Source: an uncultured Pseudomonadota bacterium
GTDB lineage: Bacteria; Pseudomonadota; Gammaproteobacteria; Steroidobacterales; Steroidobacteraceae
DNA length: 36,764 nt
Assembly: GCA_902826225.1 (NCBI GenBank)
Contig: CADEED010000029.1
Location: 1 to 36,764 of the forward strand
Direction: 5' to 3'
Under the pieces are notes generated by a model. That model searched no databases. It had not been told where the DNA came from and saw nothing but the letters and a program-made list of their open reading frames with translations. Below, piece after piece: positions 7,563-16,227 of the stretch (the first letter of the stretch is position 1; each line of letters opens with the position of its first letter). The position numbers and the translations under genes were made by a program.

Positions 7563-8297
7563 ATGCCCAGACACGAGATGGTCAACAACGTCACGCACAA
7601 GAACCTGCGCGTGATCACCCGCCACGGCCCGGAGTTCGGCGACAACGTCGGAACGGTCATGATCGTGCCGACCGAATTCGGCGACATCCAGCGCGAGTAC
7701 CCGATCTTCTTCCGCCAGGATACACAGGGCGAATTCATGTCCGTCGCGCTGCTTGGCTTCGCGAAGGACGAAAACCTCTTCCTCGAGGGAGATCGCTGGG
7801 ATGCGAACTACGTCCCCGCGATGCTCGCGCGCGGACCGTTCCTCATCGGCTTCCAGCAGCGCGAGGAAGGTGGCGACGTGCGGCGGGAACCCGTCATCCA
7901 CATCGACATGGAGAGCCCGCGCGTCAGTCAGACCGAGGGTGAGCCGGCGTTTCTCGATCTCGGAGGCAACAGCCCGTACCTCAACCGCATCGCGGGCATC
8001 CTGAACGGGATCAACCAGGGGATCGACGTGAGCAAGGCGATGTTCGCCGCGTTCACCGCGGCAGGTCTCATCGAGCCGCTTAAGGTCGAGGTCAAGTTCG
8101 CCGAGGAGCAGTACGACCTCGTCGGGTTGCAGACGATCAATCGCGAGAAGCTCGCCAACCTCGACGCACAGACTTTGCACTCACTGCATCGTTCGGGATT
8201 CCTGCAAGGCGCATTCCTCGTGGTGAACTCGCTGCAGAACGTGCAGCGGCTCGTGGATCGCAAGCAGCGGCGGAAGGCCCGCCAGTCTGCCGCATAG
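7563..8297 (+). CDS. SapC family protein
   Basis: 244 residues, no signal peptide. The sequence has the SapC (PF07277) character: an N-terminal NVTHKNLRV segment, then YPIFFRQDTQGEF, ALLGFAKDENLF, and a RGPFLIGF block, with FAEEQYDLVGLQTINREKL near the C-terminus. SapC was named for an S-layer-associated gene in Campylobacter, but its biochemical role is not known; in proteobacteria it recurs beside TonB receptors and halogenase-like genes, as here. The ATG at 7563 follows GAGAGG by about 6 bases; an internal ATG at 7578 would shorten it by 5 residues. It ends 9 bases from a convergent gene. Confidence 0.85.
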   Translation: MPRHEMVNNVTHKNLRVITRHGPEFGDNVGTVMIVPTEFGDIQREYPIFFRQDTQGEFMSVALLGFAKDENLFLEGDRWDANYVPAMLARGPFLIGFQQREEGGDVRREPVIHIDMESPRVSQTEGEPAFLDLGGNSPYLNRIAGILNGINQGIDVSKAMFAAFTAAGLIEPLKVEVKFAEEQYDLVGLQTINREKLANLDAQTLHSLHRSGFLQGAFLVVNSLQNVQRLVDRKQRRKARQSAA

Positions 8298-8306
8298 CCT
8301 CGAGGA

Positions 8307-8711
8307 TCAGACCGACAGCGCGTCGTACACGACGACCTTCTGCCAGAGGTGCGAGCAGTCCGCGACGAATTTCTGGTGCACCGGGTGATCCTGGTAGATC
8401 TTCTGCCCGGCGACATCGTCGAAGAAGAGGATTTCGGACGCGCTGTAGCTGTTGTCCACGACGTCCCGTTTCTCCGTGCTCGCCGGTACGCCGAAGTGCG
8501 CGCCGCGCACCGACTCGATCCGGGTGAGCGTCTTCAGGCCCTCGAGCAGGCGCGCAAGATCTTCTTTCGATTCCGGATTCTTGAGCCAGAAGAACACGTG
8601 GTGGACGAGTTTGGGATAGGTCACGGACGATGCTCCGGCGGGTTCGGGGATCAGGATGCTGGCGCCAGCGGCGACGGCCCCGGCGATTAACGTTCTGCGA
8701 GTCGTGCTCAT
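8307..8711 (-). CDS. Dabb-domain protein with Tat-like signal peptide
   Basis: 134 residues. The N-terminus [17 protein letters not shown] has a twin arginine followed by a hydrophobic stretch, then PAGA, suggesting Tat-type export. The rest (from about residue 31) fits the small stress-responsive alpha/beta-barrel (Dabb) domain: [13 protein letters not shown] at its start, then [30 protein letters not shown] and [18 protein letters not shown]. Cytoplasmic Dabb proteins are small dimeric barrels with varied roles; no reaction can be assigned. Its ATG overlaps the stop of the uxuB-like gene (ATGA), so it is the last gene of the long minus-strand operon. A role connected to periplasmic sugar acid handling is conceivable but only inferred. 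Confidence 0.82.
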   Translation of the reverse strand: MSTTRRTLIAGAVAAGASILIPEPAGASSVTYPKLVHHVFFWLKNPESKEDLARLLEGLKTLTRIESVRGAHFGVPASTEKRDVVDNSYSASEILFFDDVAGQKIYQDHPVHQKFVADCSHLWQKVVVYDALSV

Positions 8712-10171
8712 GCCGACAACTCCGCGGTGAGGGCCGATTTCGGCGCGGCTAGGTTTTCGTAGGAAGCTTCGAGGGCGCGGCGGAAGCGCTCGTCACCGAG
8801 CAGGTCGGGCGGCAGCACGGCCTCGCAGGCCGCGAACCGCTCGATGTCCGCGCGGGCCTCGCCCGTGCAGGCCTTGCCGATGTCCGCGAGGCGCGCGGCA
8901 TCTGGATCGACGATCGCAACGCCGGCTTTCGCCTGCCGGACGACGAAACGCATCCAGGCCGCCAGCGGGACCACCAGACGATGCACCGGCCGCCCGGCGC
9001 GCAGCGCCTCGCCGATCGTGACGACGATGCGAACGGGCAGTTTTTTCGAGCCGTCCCACGCGATCTGCGAGAGCAGGTGCCGGATCCCCGGGTTCCGGAA
9101 TCGCGCGAGTACGGCGGAAATGTACTGCTCCGCGTCGAAGCCCGGCGTCGATCCCAGGCTCGGTCCCAGATCCCGCTTCATCAGGCGCTCGACGAAACTC
9201 GCGAGCTGTTCGTCACGCATCGCATCCGCGACCGTCTCGTGTCCGCGCAGCAGGCCGACGTACGTGAGCGTCGAGTGCGGCCCATTGACGAGGCGGAGCT
9301 TCGCTCGGTCGTACACGCCGACATCCTTCGCGAGCGTGACGCCGACGGATGGCCAGTCCGCCTCGCGCATCGCCGGCAGGTCCTCGATGACCCATTGCGT
9401 GAACGGCTCGCGCTGGATCGGCCACCGGTCGTCGAGGCCCGTGAGCTCGCGCGTGCGTTCTCGAAGCCGGTCGTCGGTGGCCGGCGTGATGCTGTCGACC
9501 ATCGTCCTCGGGCTTGCGACCTCGGCCTCGATCCACTGCGCGAGCGCGGCATCGGTCGCGCGCGCGAAAGTCACCAGGGCGCGTTTGAGTACCGCGCCGT
9601 TGTCCGGCAGGTTGTCGCAGCTCAGCACCGAGTACGGCGGAATTCCCTGCGCGCGACGGCGTTTCAGGCCTTCGACGAGCCAGCCGATGGTGCTGCGCGG
9701 CGCATCGGGATTCGCGAGGTCGTGGGCGATGTCCGCATTGGAGGCATCGAGTTCGTTGCGGGCGTCGAGGCAATAACCCTTCTCCGTGACGGTCATGGAG
9801 ACGAGGCGCGTGTCGCGCGCTGCGAGCCGCGCGAACGCCCGCGCGGCGTCGGTGGGACCCACGAGCAGTTCGCGGATCGCGCCGATCACGCGCGCGCGCG
9901 GTGCTGCACCGAGTTCGACGAGCGTGTAGAGACCCTGCTGCGGATCGATCGCATCGCGCAGCGTCGTGCTCTTCAACGACAGCGCGGAGATCGCCCAGCG
10001 CTTGTCGGCGTGCAGCAGCGTATCCGCGTAGTACGCCTGGTGCGCGCGATGGAACGCCCCCGGGCCGATGTGCACGATGCCGAACTTCGTCGCGCCACGA
10101 TCGTAAGTGGGCAGGATCGCGCCCGAGCGGGCGGAATGCAGGCTCGCCTCGGTGAGGCGCGGCAGGATCAT
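8708..10171 (-). CDS. uxuB: D-mannonate oxidoreductase (fructuronate reductase)
   Basis: 487 residues, matching the mannitol dehydrogenase family of long-chain dehydrogenases. Visible motifs: the NAD-binding [15 protein letters not shown] (31-45), TEKGYCLD (129-136), SCDNLPDNG (184-192) and the family catalytic motif K-x4-N-x-x-H as [10 protein letters not shown] (Lys291, Asn296, His299). The enzyme interconverts D-fructuronate and D-mannonate with NAD(H). Mannitol or tagaturonate reductase activity is possible for this family, but the window also has uronate isomerase, mannonate dehydratase, KDG kinase and KDPG aldolase, which makes fructuronate the likely substrate. It sits 15 bases downstream of xylD in the xylose operon, away from the other uronate genes, so a single promoter would supply both routes. 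The Dabb gene overlaps its end by 4 bases. Confidence 0.9.
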   Translation of the reverse strand: MILPRLTEASLHSARSGAILPTYDRGATKFGIVHIGPGAFHRAHQAYYADTLLHADKRWAISALSLKSTTLRDAIDPQQGLYTLVELGAAPRARVIGAIRELLVGPTDAARAFARLAARDTRLVSMTVTEKGYCLDARNELDASNADIAHDLANPDAPRSTIGWLVEGLKRRRAQGIPPYSVLSCDNLPDNGAVLKRALVTFARATDAALAQWIEAEVASPRTMVDSITPATDDRLRERTRELTGLDDRWPIQREPFTQWVIEDLPAMREADWPSVGVTLAKDVGVYDRAKLRLVNGPHSTLTYVGLLRGHETVADAMRDEQLASFVERLMKRDLGPSLGSTPGFDAEQYISAVLARFRNPGIRHLLSQIAWDGSKKLPVRIVVTIGEALRAGRPVHRLVVPLAAWMRFVVRQAKAGVAIVDPDAARLADIGKACTGEARADIERFAACEAVLPPDLLGDERFRRALEASYENLAAPKSALTAELSA

Positions 10172-10186
10172 CTCGATTCCTTGTCG

Positions 10187-11974
10187 CTAGTGATTGTGGC
10201 GCGGAGTCTTGGCAGCCACACCGCGGTATTTGACCGCCATCTCCATGACGGCGCCAGTGTCGAGCTGGCCGACCGTGTTGCGATAGAGCTCCTGCCAAGG
10301 GGTCGCGCTTTCCGGCACCGCCGGCGGACCTGCCTGGCGACGACGCGCGATCTCCTCGTCGGACACCAGCATGTCGCAGGTTCCCCTGGCGAGATCGATG
10401 CGTATGCGGTCCCCGGTGCGCAGCCACGCGAGCCCGCCACCCGCGGCACTCTCCGGTGAGCAGTTGAGGATGGACGGACTGTCGGACGTGCCCGACTGGC
10501 GGCCGTCACCGAGCGTCGGCAGGCTCGTCACCCCCCGTTTGATCAGTGCGTCCGGCGGCTGCATGTTCACGACCTCGGCGGAGCCGGGCCAGCCGAGCGG
10601 ACCCGAACTGCGCATCACGAGGATCGTGTTCTCGTCGATGTTCAGGGCAGGATCGTTGATGCGCGCGTGGTAGTCGGTGGAGCCGTCGAACACGGCCGCA
10701 TTGCATTCGAACACGTCGCCGTTGGCGAGATAGCGCTGGCGGAATTCTGGGGAAATCACGCTCGTCTTCATGATTCCGAAGTCGAACAGGTTGCCCCTCA
10801 GCACGAGGAAGCCGGCTTTCTCCTGCAAGGGATTTTCGAACGACGTGATGACGTCGGCATCCACGGAATGCCGGCCCGCGACGTTCTCGGCCAGCGAGCG
10901 GCCAGTCACTGTCAGCGCCTCGCCGTCGACCTTGCCCGCGCGAATGAGCTCGGTGAGCACCGCCGGGACGCCGCCCGCGCGATGGAAGCGTTCGCCCAGG
11001 TATTTGCCGGCGGGCTGCAGGTTCACGATGAGCGGCAGGTCGCGGCCATATTTCATCCAGTCGTCGGGCGTGATCTCGATGCCCGCGTGGCGCGCCATCG
11101 CCACCAGGTGGGGCTGGGCGTTCGTCGAGCCGCCAATGGCCGCAATGGCCGCGATTGCGTTGAGGAACGATTGCCGCGTGAGGATCTTCGACGGCCGCAG
11201 ATCCTCGAAGGCCATCTCGACGATGCGCCGGCCGGTCTCGTAGGAGATCTGGCCGCGTTCGCGGTACGGCGCGGGGATGGCCGCGCAGCCCGGCAGCGAG
11301 AGGCCGAGCACCTCGGCGACCGCGTTCATCGTCGACGCGGTGCCCATCGTGTTGCAGTGCCCGAGCGACGGCGCGGATGCCGCCGCAGCCGCGAGGAACT
11401 GCTTCTCGTTGATCTGGCCGGCGGCGAGCTTGCGGCGTGAGCGCCAGATGACCGTGCCCGAGCCCACGAGATCGCCCTCGTGCCAGCCGTCGAGCATCGG
11501 TCCGCCCGACAGCACGATCGCGGGGATGTCGACGGTCGACGCGGCCATGATCTGCGCCGGTGTCGTCTTGTCGCAGCCGGTCGTCAGAACCACGGCGTCG
11601 AGCGGATAGCCGTGCAGGATCTCGACCAGACCCAGGTACGCGAGATTGCGGTCGAGCGCCGCGGTCGGACGTCGGCAGTTCTCGAAGATCGGGTGCAACG
11701 GGAATTCCATCGGCACGCCGCCCGCGTCGCGAATGCCTTCGCGCACACGTTTCACCGTGTCGAGGTGAATGCGGTTGCAGGGCGTGAGATCGCCGCCGGT
11801 CTGCGCGATGCCGATGATGGGCTTGCCCGACAGCAGCTCGTCGGCCGTCAGGCCGTAGTTCATGAAGCGCTCGAGGTAGAGCGCCACCATGTCGAGGTGC
11901 CGCGGATCGTCGAACCAGTCGCGCGAGCGGAAGCGGCGTCGGGGTTGGATCTGCGTGGTCGAGTCAGAGGCCAT
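10187..11974 (-). CDS. xylD: D-xylonate dehydratase (IlvD/Edd family)
   Basis: 595 residues, the length of the pentonate dehydratases of the IlvD/Edd family. Three cysteines that normally bind the [2Fe-2S] cluster are present: Cys66 (LTPCNRIH), Cys134 (TTGCDKTTPA) and Cys207 (LGHCNTMGTAST). IGGSTNAQPHL and the C-terminal DGRQSGTSDSPSILN follow. The opening segment (RSRDWFDDP, ALYLERFMNYGL) closely resembles the Caulobacter xylonate dehydratase as I recall it. The enzyme converts D-xylonate to 2-keto-3-deoxy-D-xylonate, the third step of the Weimberg pathway. L-arabonate is the main alternative substrate, but the adjacent xylB/xylX-type genes favour xylonate. It overlaps the end of xylC by 11 bases. 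Confidence 0.91.
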   Translation of the reverse strand: MASDSTTQIQPRRRFRSRDWFDDPRHLDMVALYLERFMNYGLTADELLSGKPIIGIAQTGGDLTPCNRIHLDTVKRVREGIRDAGGVPMEFPLHPIFENCRRPTAALDRNLAYLGLVEILHGYPLDAVVLTTGCDKTTPAQIMAASTVDIPAIVLSGGPMLDGWHEGDLVGSGTVIWRSRRKLAAGQINEKQFLAAAAASAPSLGHCNTMGTASTMNAVAEVLGLSLPGCAAIPAPYRERGQISYETGRRIVEMAFEDLRPSKILTRQSFLNAIAAIAAIGGSTNAQPHLVAMARHAGIEITPDDWMKYGRDLPLIVNLQPAGKYLGERFHRAGGVPAVLTELIRAGKVDGEALTVTGRSLAENVAGRHSVDADVITSFENPLQEKAGFLVLRGNLFDFGIMKTSVISPEFRQRYLANGDVFECNAAVFDGSTDYHARINDPALNIDENTILVMRSSGPLGWPGSAEVVNMQPPDALIKRGVTSLPTLGDGRQSGTSDSPSILNCSPESAAGGGLAWLRTGDRIRIDLARGTCDMLVSDEEIARRRQAGPPAVPESATPWQELYRNTVGQLDTGAVMEMAVKYRGVAAKTPRHNH

Positions 11975-12836
11975 GGGTCACGATTCCCTGCGAGAGTCCG
12001 GGGACGTCGATGCGCGTGCGGAACAGGCCGCCGGCGAGCGGCTGCGCCTTGCGCTCTTCCGCGTCGAGCGCGACGTGCGCGGTGGTGATGTAAAGCGTCT
12101 TGAGGTCGGCCCCGCCGAACGCGGCCTTGGTGACGGCCGAGCAGGGCAGGCGGATCTGCTCGAGTAGTTTGCCTTCGGGGGAGTAGCGCTGCAGCCCCCA
12201 ACCGCCGAAGACGCCGGTCCACACGCAGCCCTCGGCGTCGATGACGGGCCCGTCGGGGTATCCCGCGCCGGGCTCGAAGCGGACGAAGACGCGCTTGTTG
12301 GAAAGGGAGCCGGTGCGCGCGCGGTCGAAGGCGTAAATGATGCCCGCCAGCGTATCCGTGTGATACAGCACGCGCCCGTCGGGACTTTCGGCCGGTCCGT
12401 TCGTGACGACGTAACCGGGATCGCGACGGATGCAGCCTGCGGCGCCCAGCTGGTAGAGGGCACCGCTCGGTTCTTCCTCGTTGTCGTCCATCGAGCCGAA
12501 CCAGAGAAAGCCTTCTGAATCGACGAAGCCGTCGTTGAGCCGGTTGTTCGGCGCATGCGGCTCGACGACGTGCAGCAGCGTGAAGTTGCCGGTTTCCGGA
12601 TTGAAGCGGTGCAGACCGGTCTTCAGGCCGGCGAGCCACCCGCCATCGCGCGTGGGCGCGATGAATCCGACGCGGGACGGGGCGCTCCAGGTACGGCGGT
12701 CACCGGTTTCAGGATCGAAGCGGTGAATCGCGGGGGCCTTGATGTCGACGAACCAGAGTGCGTTCTAGGCGGCGGACCATACCGGCCCTTCCCCGAGGAT
12801 CGCGCCGACCGGCCACACGCATTCGACGTCCGACAT
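11964..12836 (-). pseudogene. xylC: Xylonolactonase (SMP-30/gluconolactonase family) with in-frame TAG at codon 24
   Basis: The frame from ATG 12836 (directly after the xylB stop, TAA|ATG) to 11964 would encode 290 residues, the size of Caulobacter XylC. It opens with a normal N-terminus including GEGPVWSAA, then hits TAG at 12765-12767, and continues in the same frame with NALWFVDIKAPAIHRF and the rest of an intact SMP-30 protein. Metal-ligand candidates are Glu16, Asn146 (VTNGP) and Asp195 (PDGP). Only Glu16 lies before the stop. A restart at an internal ATG (12491) would give 175 residues, lacking the first blades and Glu16. The codon is at a variable position where Gln or Glu would fit, each a single-base change from TAG. 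Xylonolactone opens spontaneously, so loss would slow rather than abolish the pathway. Real nonsense mutation, suppression or a sequence error cannot be told apart here. Confidence 0.85.
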
Positions 12837-13589
12837 TTATCGATATCCCGCATCCACCCAGTAGTTGTGCGACGTGCACATGCGCGCATCGTCGGAGGCG
12901 AGGAACAATACCATCGCGGTCACGTGCTCCGGGTCGACTCTCGATTTGAGGCACTGCTGGGCGAGGATCTTGGCTTCTTCCTCGGGCGTGTGCCACAGCT
13001 TCATCTGCCGCGGGGTGCGGATCGCGCCGGGCACCACGCAGTTGACGCGGATACCCGCCTCGCCGAGATCGCGCGCGAGCGCGCGCGTCATCCCCTCGAT
13101 GCCGGCTTTCGCCGTTTCGTACACCGGCATGCCGGGCAGCGACAGGTGCCAGGACACCGAGCCCATGTTGACGATGCAGCCGCCGCCGGCCTTCTTCATC
13201 CCGGGGGCGACCGCCTGCGCCGCGAAGAACAGGTGCTTGAGATTCACGCCGATGCGCTGCTCCCAGTACTCGGGCGTCACGTCTTCGAACTTGTGCCGGT
13301 CGTCGTTCGCCGCGTTGTTCACGAGCACCGCCACCGGGCCCACCTTTGCCTCGACCTCCGCCAGCGCCGCGCGCAGCGCCTTCGTGTCCGTGATGTCGCA
13401 CTGGATGAACTGCGTGCCGTTGCCGAGCCGCGCGACCAGGGCCTGCGACTCCTTCGTGGCCACGTCGAGGAAGAACACGCGTGCCTTCTGGCGCGTGAAC
13501 CCCTCGACGATCGCCTCGCCGATGCCGGAGCCGCCGCCGGTGATCACGACGGTCTTGCCCGCGAGCGAGGGGTAGGCAGCGTGCGACAT
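12837..13589 (-). CDS. xylB: D-xylose dehydrogenase, NAD-dependent SDR
   Basis: 250 residues, classical short-chain dehydrogenase. Visible: the TGGGSGIG cofactor motif (17-24), Asp42 after FFL (favours NAD over NADP), NNAANDDRHK (91-100), and the catalytic Ser144, Tyr157 and Lys161 (MGSVSWH, YETAK). The C-terminus ends in YWVDAGYR. The overall text (VTPEYWEQRIGVNLKH, VAPGMKK, CVVPGAIRTPRQ) is very like Caulobacter XylB. It oxidises D-xylose to D-xylono-lactone, the first Weimberg step. It lies between the aldehyde dehydrogenase and xylC, and its TAA stop abuts the xylC ATG. Related SDRs act on L-fucose or L-arabinose, but the surrounding xylXABCD order makes xylose the likely substrate. Confidence 0.92.
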   Translation of the reverse strand: MSHAAYPSLAGKTVVITGGGSGIGEAIVEGFTRQKARVFFLDVATKESQALVARLGNGTQFIQCDITDTKALRAALAEVEAKVGPVAVLVNNAANDDRHKFEDVTPEYWEQRIGVNLKHLFFAAQAVAPGMKKAGGGCIVNMGSVSWHLSLPGMPVYETAKAGIEGMTRALARDLGEAGIRVNCVVPGAIRTPRQMKLWHTPEEEAKILAQQCLKSRVDPEHVTAMVLFLASDDARMCTSHNYWVDAGYR

Positions 13590-13604
13590 ATCGTCCTTCG
13601 GGCT

Positions 13605-15047
13605 TCAGGCCCAGGTGTAACTGGTCTTGACTTGGGTGTAGAACTCGACTGCCGCGAAACCCTGCTCGCGCGGGCCGAAGCTCGACTTGCGCGTGCCGCC
13701 GAACGGCACGTGGTAATCGACGCCGGCGGTCGGCAGGTTCGTCATCGTCATGCCCGCGCGCACGTTGCGCACGAAGTGGCGCGCGAACTTGAGGGAGCTC
13801 GTCATGATGCCGGCCGAGAGGCCGAATTCTCCGGCGTTGGCCGCGGCCAGGGCTTCGTCGTAATCCTTCACGCGGACGGTCGAAGCGACGGGGCCGAACA
13901 CCTCTTCGCAGTTGATGCGCTGGTCGATCCGGGTGTCGACGATAAGTGCGGGCGAAATGTAGTAGCCGGGAGCCGCGAGCTGCAACGCTTCACCGCCCAC
14001 CACCTTTCGGCCGCCAGCCTTCACGGCGATGTCGACGTACGACAGCGACGTGGCGAGCTGCGCGTCGCTCGCGAGCGGCCCCATCTGCGTGTCGGCCGCG
14101 AGCGCATCGCCGACCTTGAGCGCCTTCACGCGCGCGGCGAGTTTTTCGACGAAGAGGTCGTGGATGTTCTGCGTCACGATGATGCGACTCGACGCCGTGC
14201 AGCGCTGACCAGTCGCGAAGAATGCGCCGTCGAGCGCGCATTGCACCGCGCGATCCAGGTCGCAGTCGTCGAGCACCACGAGCGGATTCTTGCCGCCCAT
14301 CTCGAGCTGCACGCGCGCGTTGTGGGACATCGCCGCCTTCGCGACGCCCGCGCCGGTGCCCTGGCCGCCGGTGAACGACACGCCGACCACGTCGGGATGC
14401 TCGACGAGCGCGCCGCCCATCGACCCGCCGCCCAGGATCAGGTTGAACACGCCCTTCGGCATGCCCGCCTCGTGGATGATCTCGGCGAGCGCGTGGGCGG
14501 TCGCGGGCGTCAGCGATGCCGGCTTCATGACGACCGTGTTGCCGAACGCCAGGGCCGGCGCGGCCTTCCATGCCGGGATCGCGATCGGAAAGTTCCATGG
14601 CGTTATCAAACCGAAGACGCCGATGGGCTCGCGGTAGGTCTCCACCGCGACACCGGGGCGCGTCGAATCGACCGTCACGCCGTGCCGGCGCAACGCTTCG
14701 CCCGCCATGAACTTGAAGATGCGCGCCGCGCGCATGACTTCGCCCTTGCCCTCGGGGAGGGTCTTGCCCTCCTCGCGCGAGAGGAGGCGGCCGAGATCGT
14801 CGGCGCGCGCCATGATGAGCGAGCCCACCTTGTCGAGGACGTCCGAGCGGACTTCGGGGCTCGCGTTCGCCCACGCGGGAAATGCGGCTTTCGCCGCGGA
14901 GACGGCCGCGGCGACCGTGTTCTTGTCGCCTCCCGGCACCTTCGCGACGATGTCGCGCGTGTCGGACGGGTTGAGGCTTTCGGACGCGGGCGAGCCCGCG
15001 ACGAATTGCCCATCGATGTAATGGGTGAGTTGTTTCGTGTCTGTCAC
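13605..15047 (-). CDS. xylA: 2-oxoglutarate semialdehyde dehydrogenase
   Basis: 480 residues with a GTG start. Upstream in-frame residues belong to the xylX region, so the start is placed just after the xylX stop (15059), with GGA in the spacer; the protein then opens MTDTKQLTHYIDGQ as in this family. Aldehyde dehydrogenase hallmarks: ITPWNFPIAIPAWK (148-161), SFTGGQGTG (224-232), catalytic Glu249 (QLEMGGKNP) and nucleophile Cys283 (GQRCTASSR). It oxidises 2-oxoglutarate semialdehyde to 2-oxoglutarate, the last Weimberg step. The symbol follows Caulobacter xylXABCD and is not the xylose isomerase called xylA in E. coli. xylB follows after 15 bases. Substrate assignment rests on operon context. 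Confidence 0.9.
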   Translation of the reverse strand: MTDTKQLTHYIDGQFVAGSPASESLNPSDTRDIVAKVPGGDKNTVAAAVSAAKAAFPAWANASPEVRSDVLDKVGSLIMARADDLGRLLSREEGKTLPEGKGEVMRAARIFKFMAGEALRRHGVTVDSTRPGVAVETYREPIGVFGLITPWNFPIAIPAWKAAPALAFGNTVVMKPASLTPATAHALAEIIHEAGMPKGVFNLILGGGSMGGALVEHPDVVGVSFTGGQGTGAGVAKAAMSHNARVQLEMGGKNPLVVLDDCDLDRAVQCALDGAFFATGQRCTASSRIIVTQNIHDLFVEKLAARVKALKVGDALAADTQMGPLASDAQLATSLSYVDIAVKAGGRKVVGGEALQLAAPGYYISPALIVDTRIDQRINCEEVFGPVASTVRVKDYDEALAAANAGEFGLSAGIMTSSLKFARHFVRNVRAGMTMTNLPTAGVDYHVPFGGTRKSSFGPREQGFAAVEFYTQVKTSYTWA

Positions 15048-15058
15048 GTGGATTCCGT

Positions 15059-16198
15059 TCAAGAGTTCAGCAGGCCGCGACGCGCGAGATTGCGCATCAG
15101 GTCGGCGATTCCGAAACCCCACGTGGGGGCCTGGTCGCAGGTCGTTACTTTATTCTCCAGCACTCCCAATTTCTCGGCTGAAACACGCACGACGTCGCCA
15201 TTGCGGTGCGTGAAGCCCTGTCCCGGTGTCCCCCGATCGACGATCGGCGCGAACATCGTCCCCAGGAACAGCGCAAAACCGTCCGGATAGGCGTGGTGCT
15301 TGCCGATGGTCTGTCCGACGAGTTCCACCGGGTCGCGGCTGATCTGTGACATCGAGCTCTGGCCCTCGAGCCGGAAACCCTCCGGGCCGTCGATCTCCAG
15401 CCGGACGACCGCCGAACGCACGTCGTCGAGCGTGAATCGTCCGTCGAACATGCGGATGAACGGGCCGATGGCGCAGGACGCGTTGTTGTCCTTGGCCTTG
15501 CCTAACAAGAGCGCGCTGCGTCCCTCGATGTCGCGCAGGTTGACGTCGTTGCCGAGGGACGCGCCGAGGATCCGCCCGGCGCTATCTACCGCGAGCACGA
15601 TCTCGGGTTCTGGGTTGTTCCAGGCGGAGTCGGCGCGGACGCCGATCCAGTCGCCCCAGCCGACGGTCGACAGCGTCGGCGCCTTGGTGAAGATCTCCGC
15701 GTCGGGGCCGATCGCGACTTCGAGGTACTGCGACCACAGGCCGTCGGATATGAGCGCCGCCTTGAGTTTCCGCGCGGCGTCCGAACCCGGCTTCACGGAA
15801 CGGATGTCGGCGCCGATGCGGTCGCGGAGATTGTCGCGCAGGCCCTGCGCCTTGCTCGCGTCGCCGCGGCAACGTTCCTCGATGACGCGCTCCATCGCCG
15901 AAATGGCGAACGTGACGCCGCTGGCCTTGATGCACTGCAGGTCGAAAGGCGAGAGCAGGCGCGTCTCGCGCGCCGCCGGGTACGATCGCTCGAACGCGAA
16001 GGCCTCGAGCGGGCCGAGATCCGCGCCGGCCGGCACGTCGACGTTCCAGCCGTTGAGGAGCTGCGACACCGTCGCCGCATGGCGCGACACGTCGCGCACG
16101 CGTCCGCCGCTGACGACGACCGGCGTCGGCCCGTCTTTCGTCAGCATTCGCCCGACGAGAATCGCGTCGCGCCAGTCCGATGGAAGGTGTTCGATCAT
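15059..16198 (-). CDS. xylX: 2-keto-3-deoxy-D-xylonate dehydratase (FAH family)
   Basis: 379 residues of the fumarylacetoacetate-hydrolase-like fold. Typical segments: LQCIKASGVTFAISAMERV (about residues 105-125), GDAEIFTKAPTL-like GPDAEIFTKAP, SAWNNPEPEIVLAV, GNDVNLRDIEGRSALLL, KAKDNNASCAIGPF and YPDGFALFLGTMFAP. The paired Glu/Asp residues in NNPEPEIVL and the later Lys and Asp residues fit the usual Mg2+ site. It dehydrates 2-keto-3-deoxyxylonate to 2-oxoglutarate semialdehyde. The start at MIEHLPSDW is chosen by likeness to Caulobacter XylX and the GGGGCG before it; an upstream ATG at 16249 would overlap the transporter gene. 29 bases separate it from the transporter stop. Confidence 0.9.
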   Translation of the reverse strand: MIEHLPSDWRDAILVGRMLTKDGPTPVVVSGGRVRDVSRHAATVSQLLNGWNVDVPAGADLGPLEAFAFERSYPAARETRLLSPFDLQCIKASGVTFAISAMERVIEERCRGDASKAQGLRDNLRDRIGADIRSVKPGSDAARKLKAALISDGLWSQYLEVAIGPDAEIFTKAPTLSTVGWGDWIGVRADSAWNNPEPEIVLAVDSAGRILGASLGNDVNLRDIEGRSALLLGKAKDNNASCAIGPFIRMFDGRFTLDDVRSAVVRLEIDGPEGFRLEGQSSMSQISRDPVELVGQTIGKHHAYPDGFALFLGTMFAPIVDRGTPGQGFTHRNGDVVRVSAEKLGVLENKVTTCDQAPTWGFGIADLMRNLARRGLLNS

Positions 16199-16227
16199 GA
16201 GTACGCCCCGCGTCGGCTGACTCCAGG

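Noticed and set aside
12555..15290. Plus-strand frame of 911 residues across xylC, xylB and xylA
   Set aside because: Runs antisense to three recognised genes and shows no known family; an artefact of GC-rich codon use.
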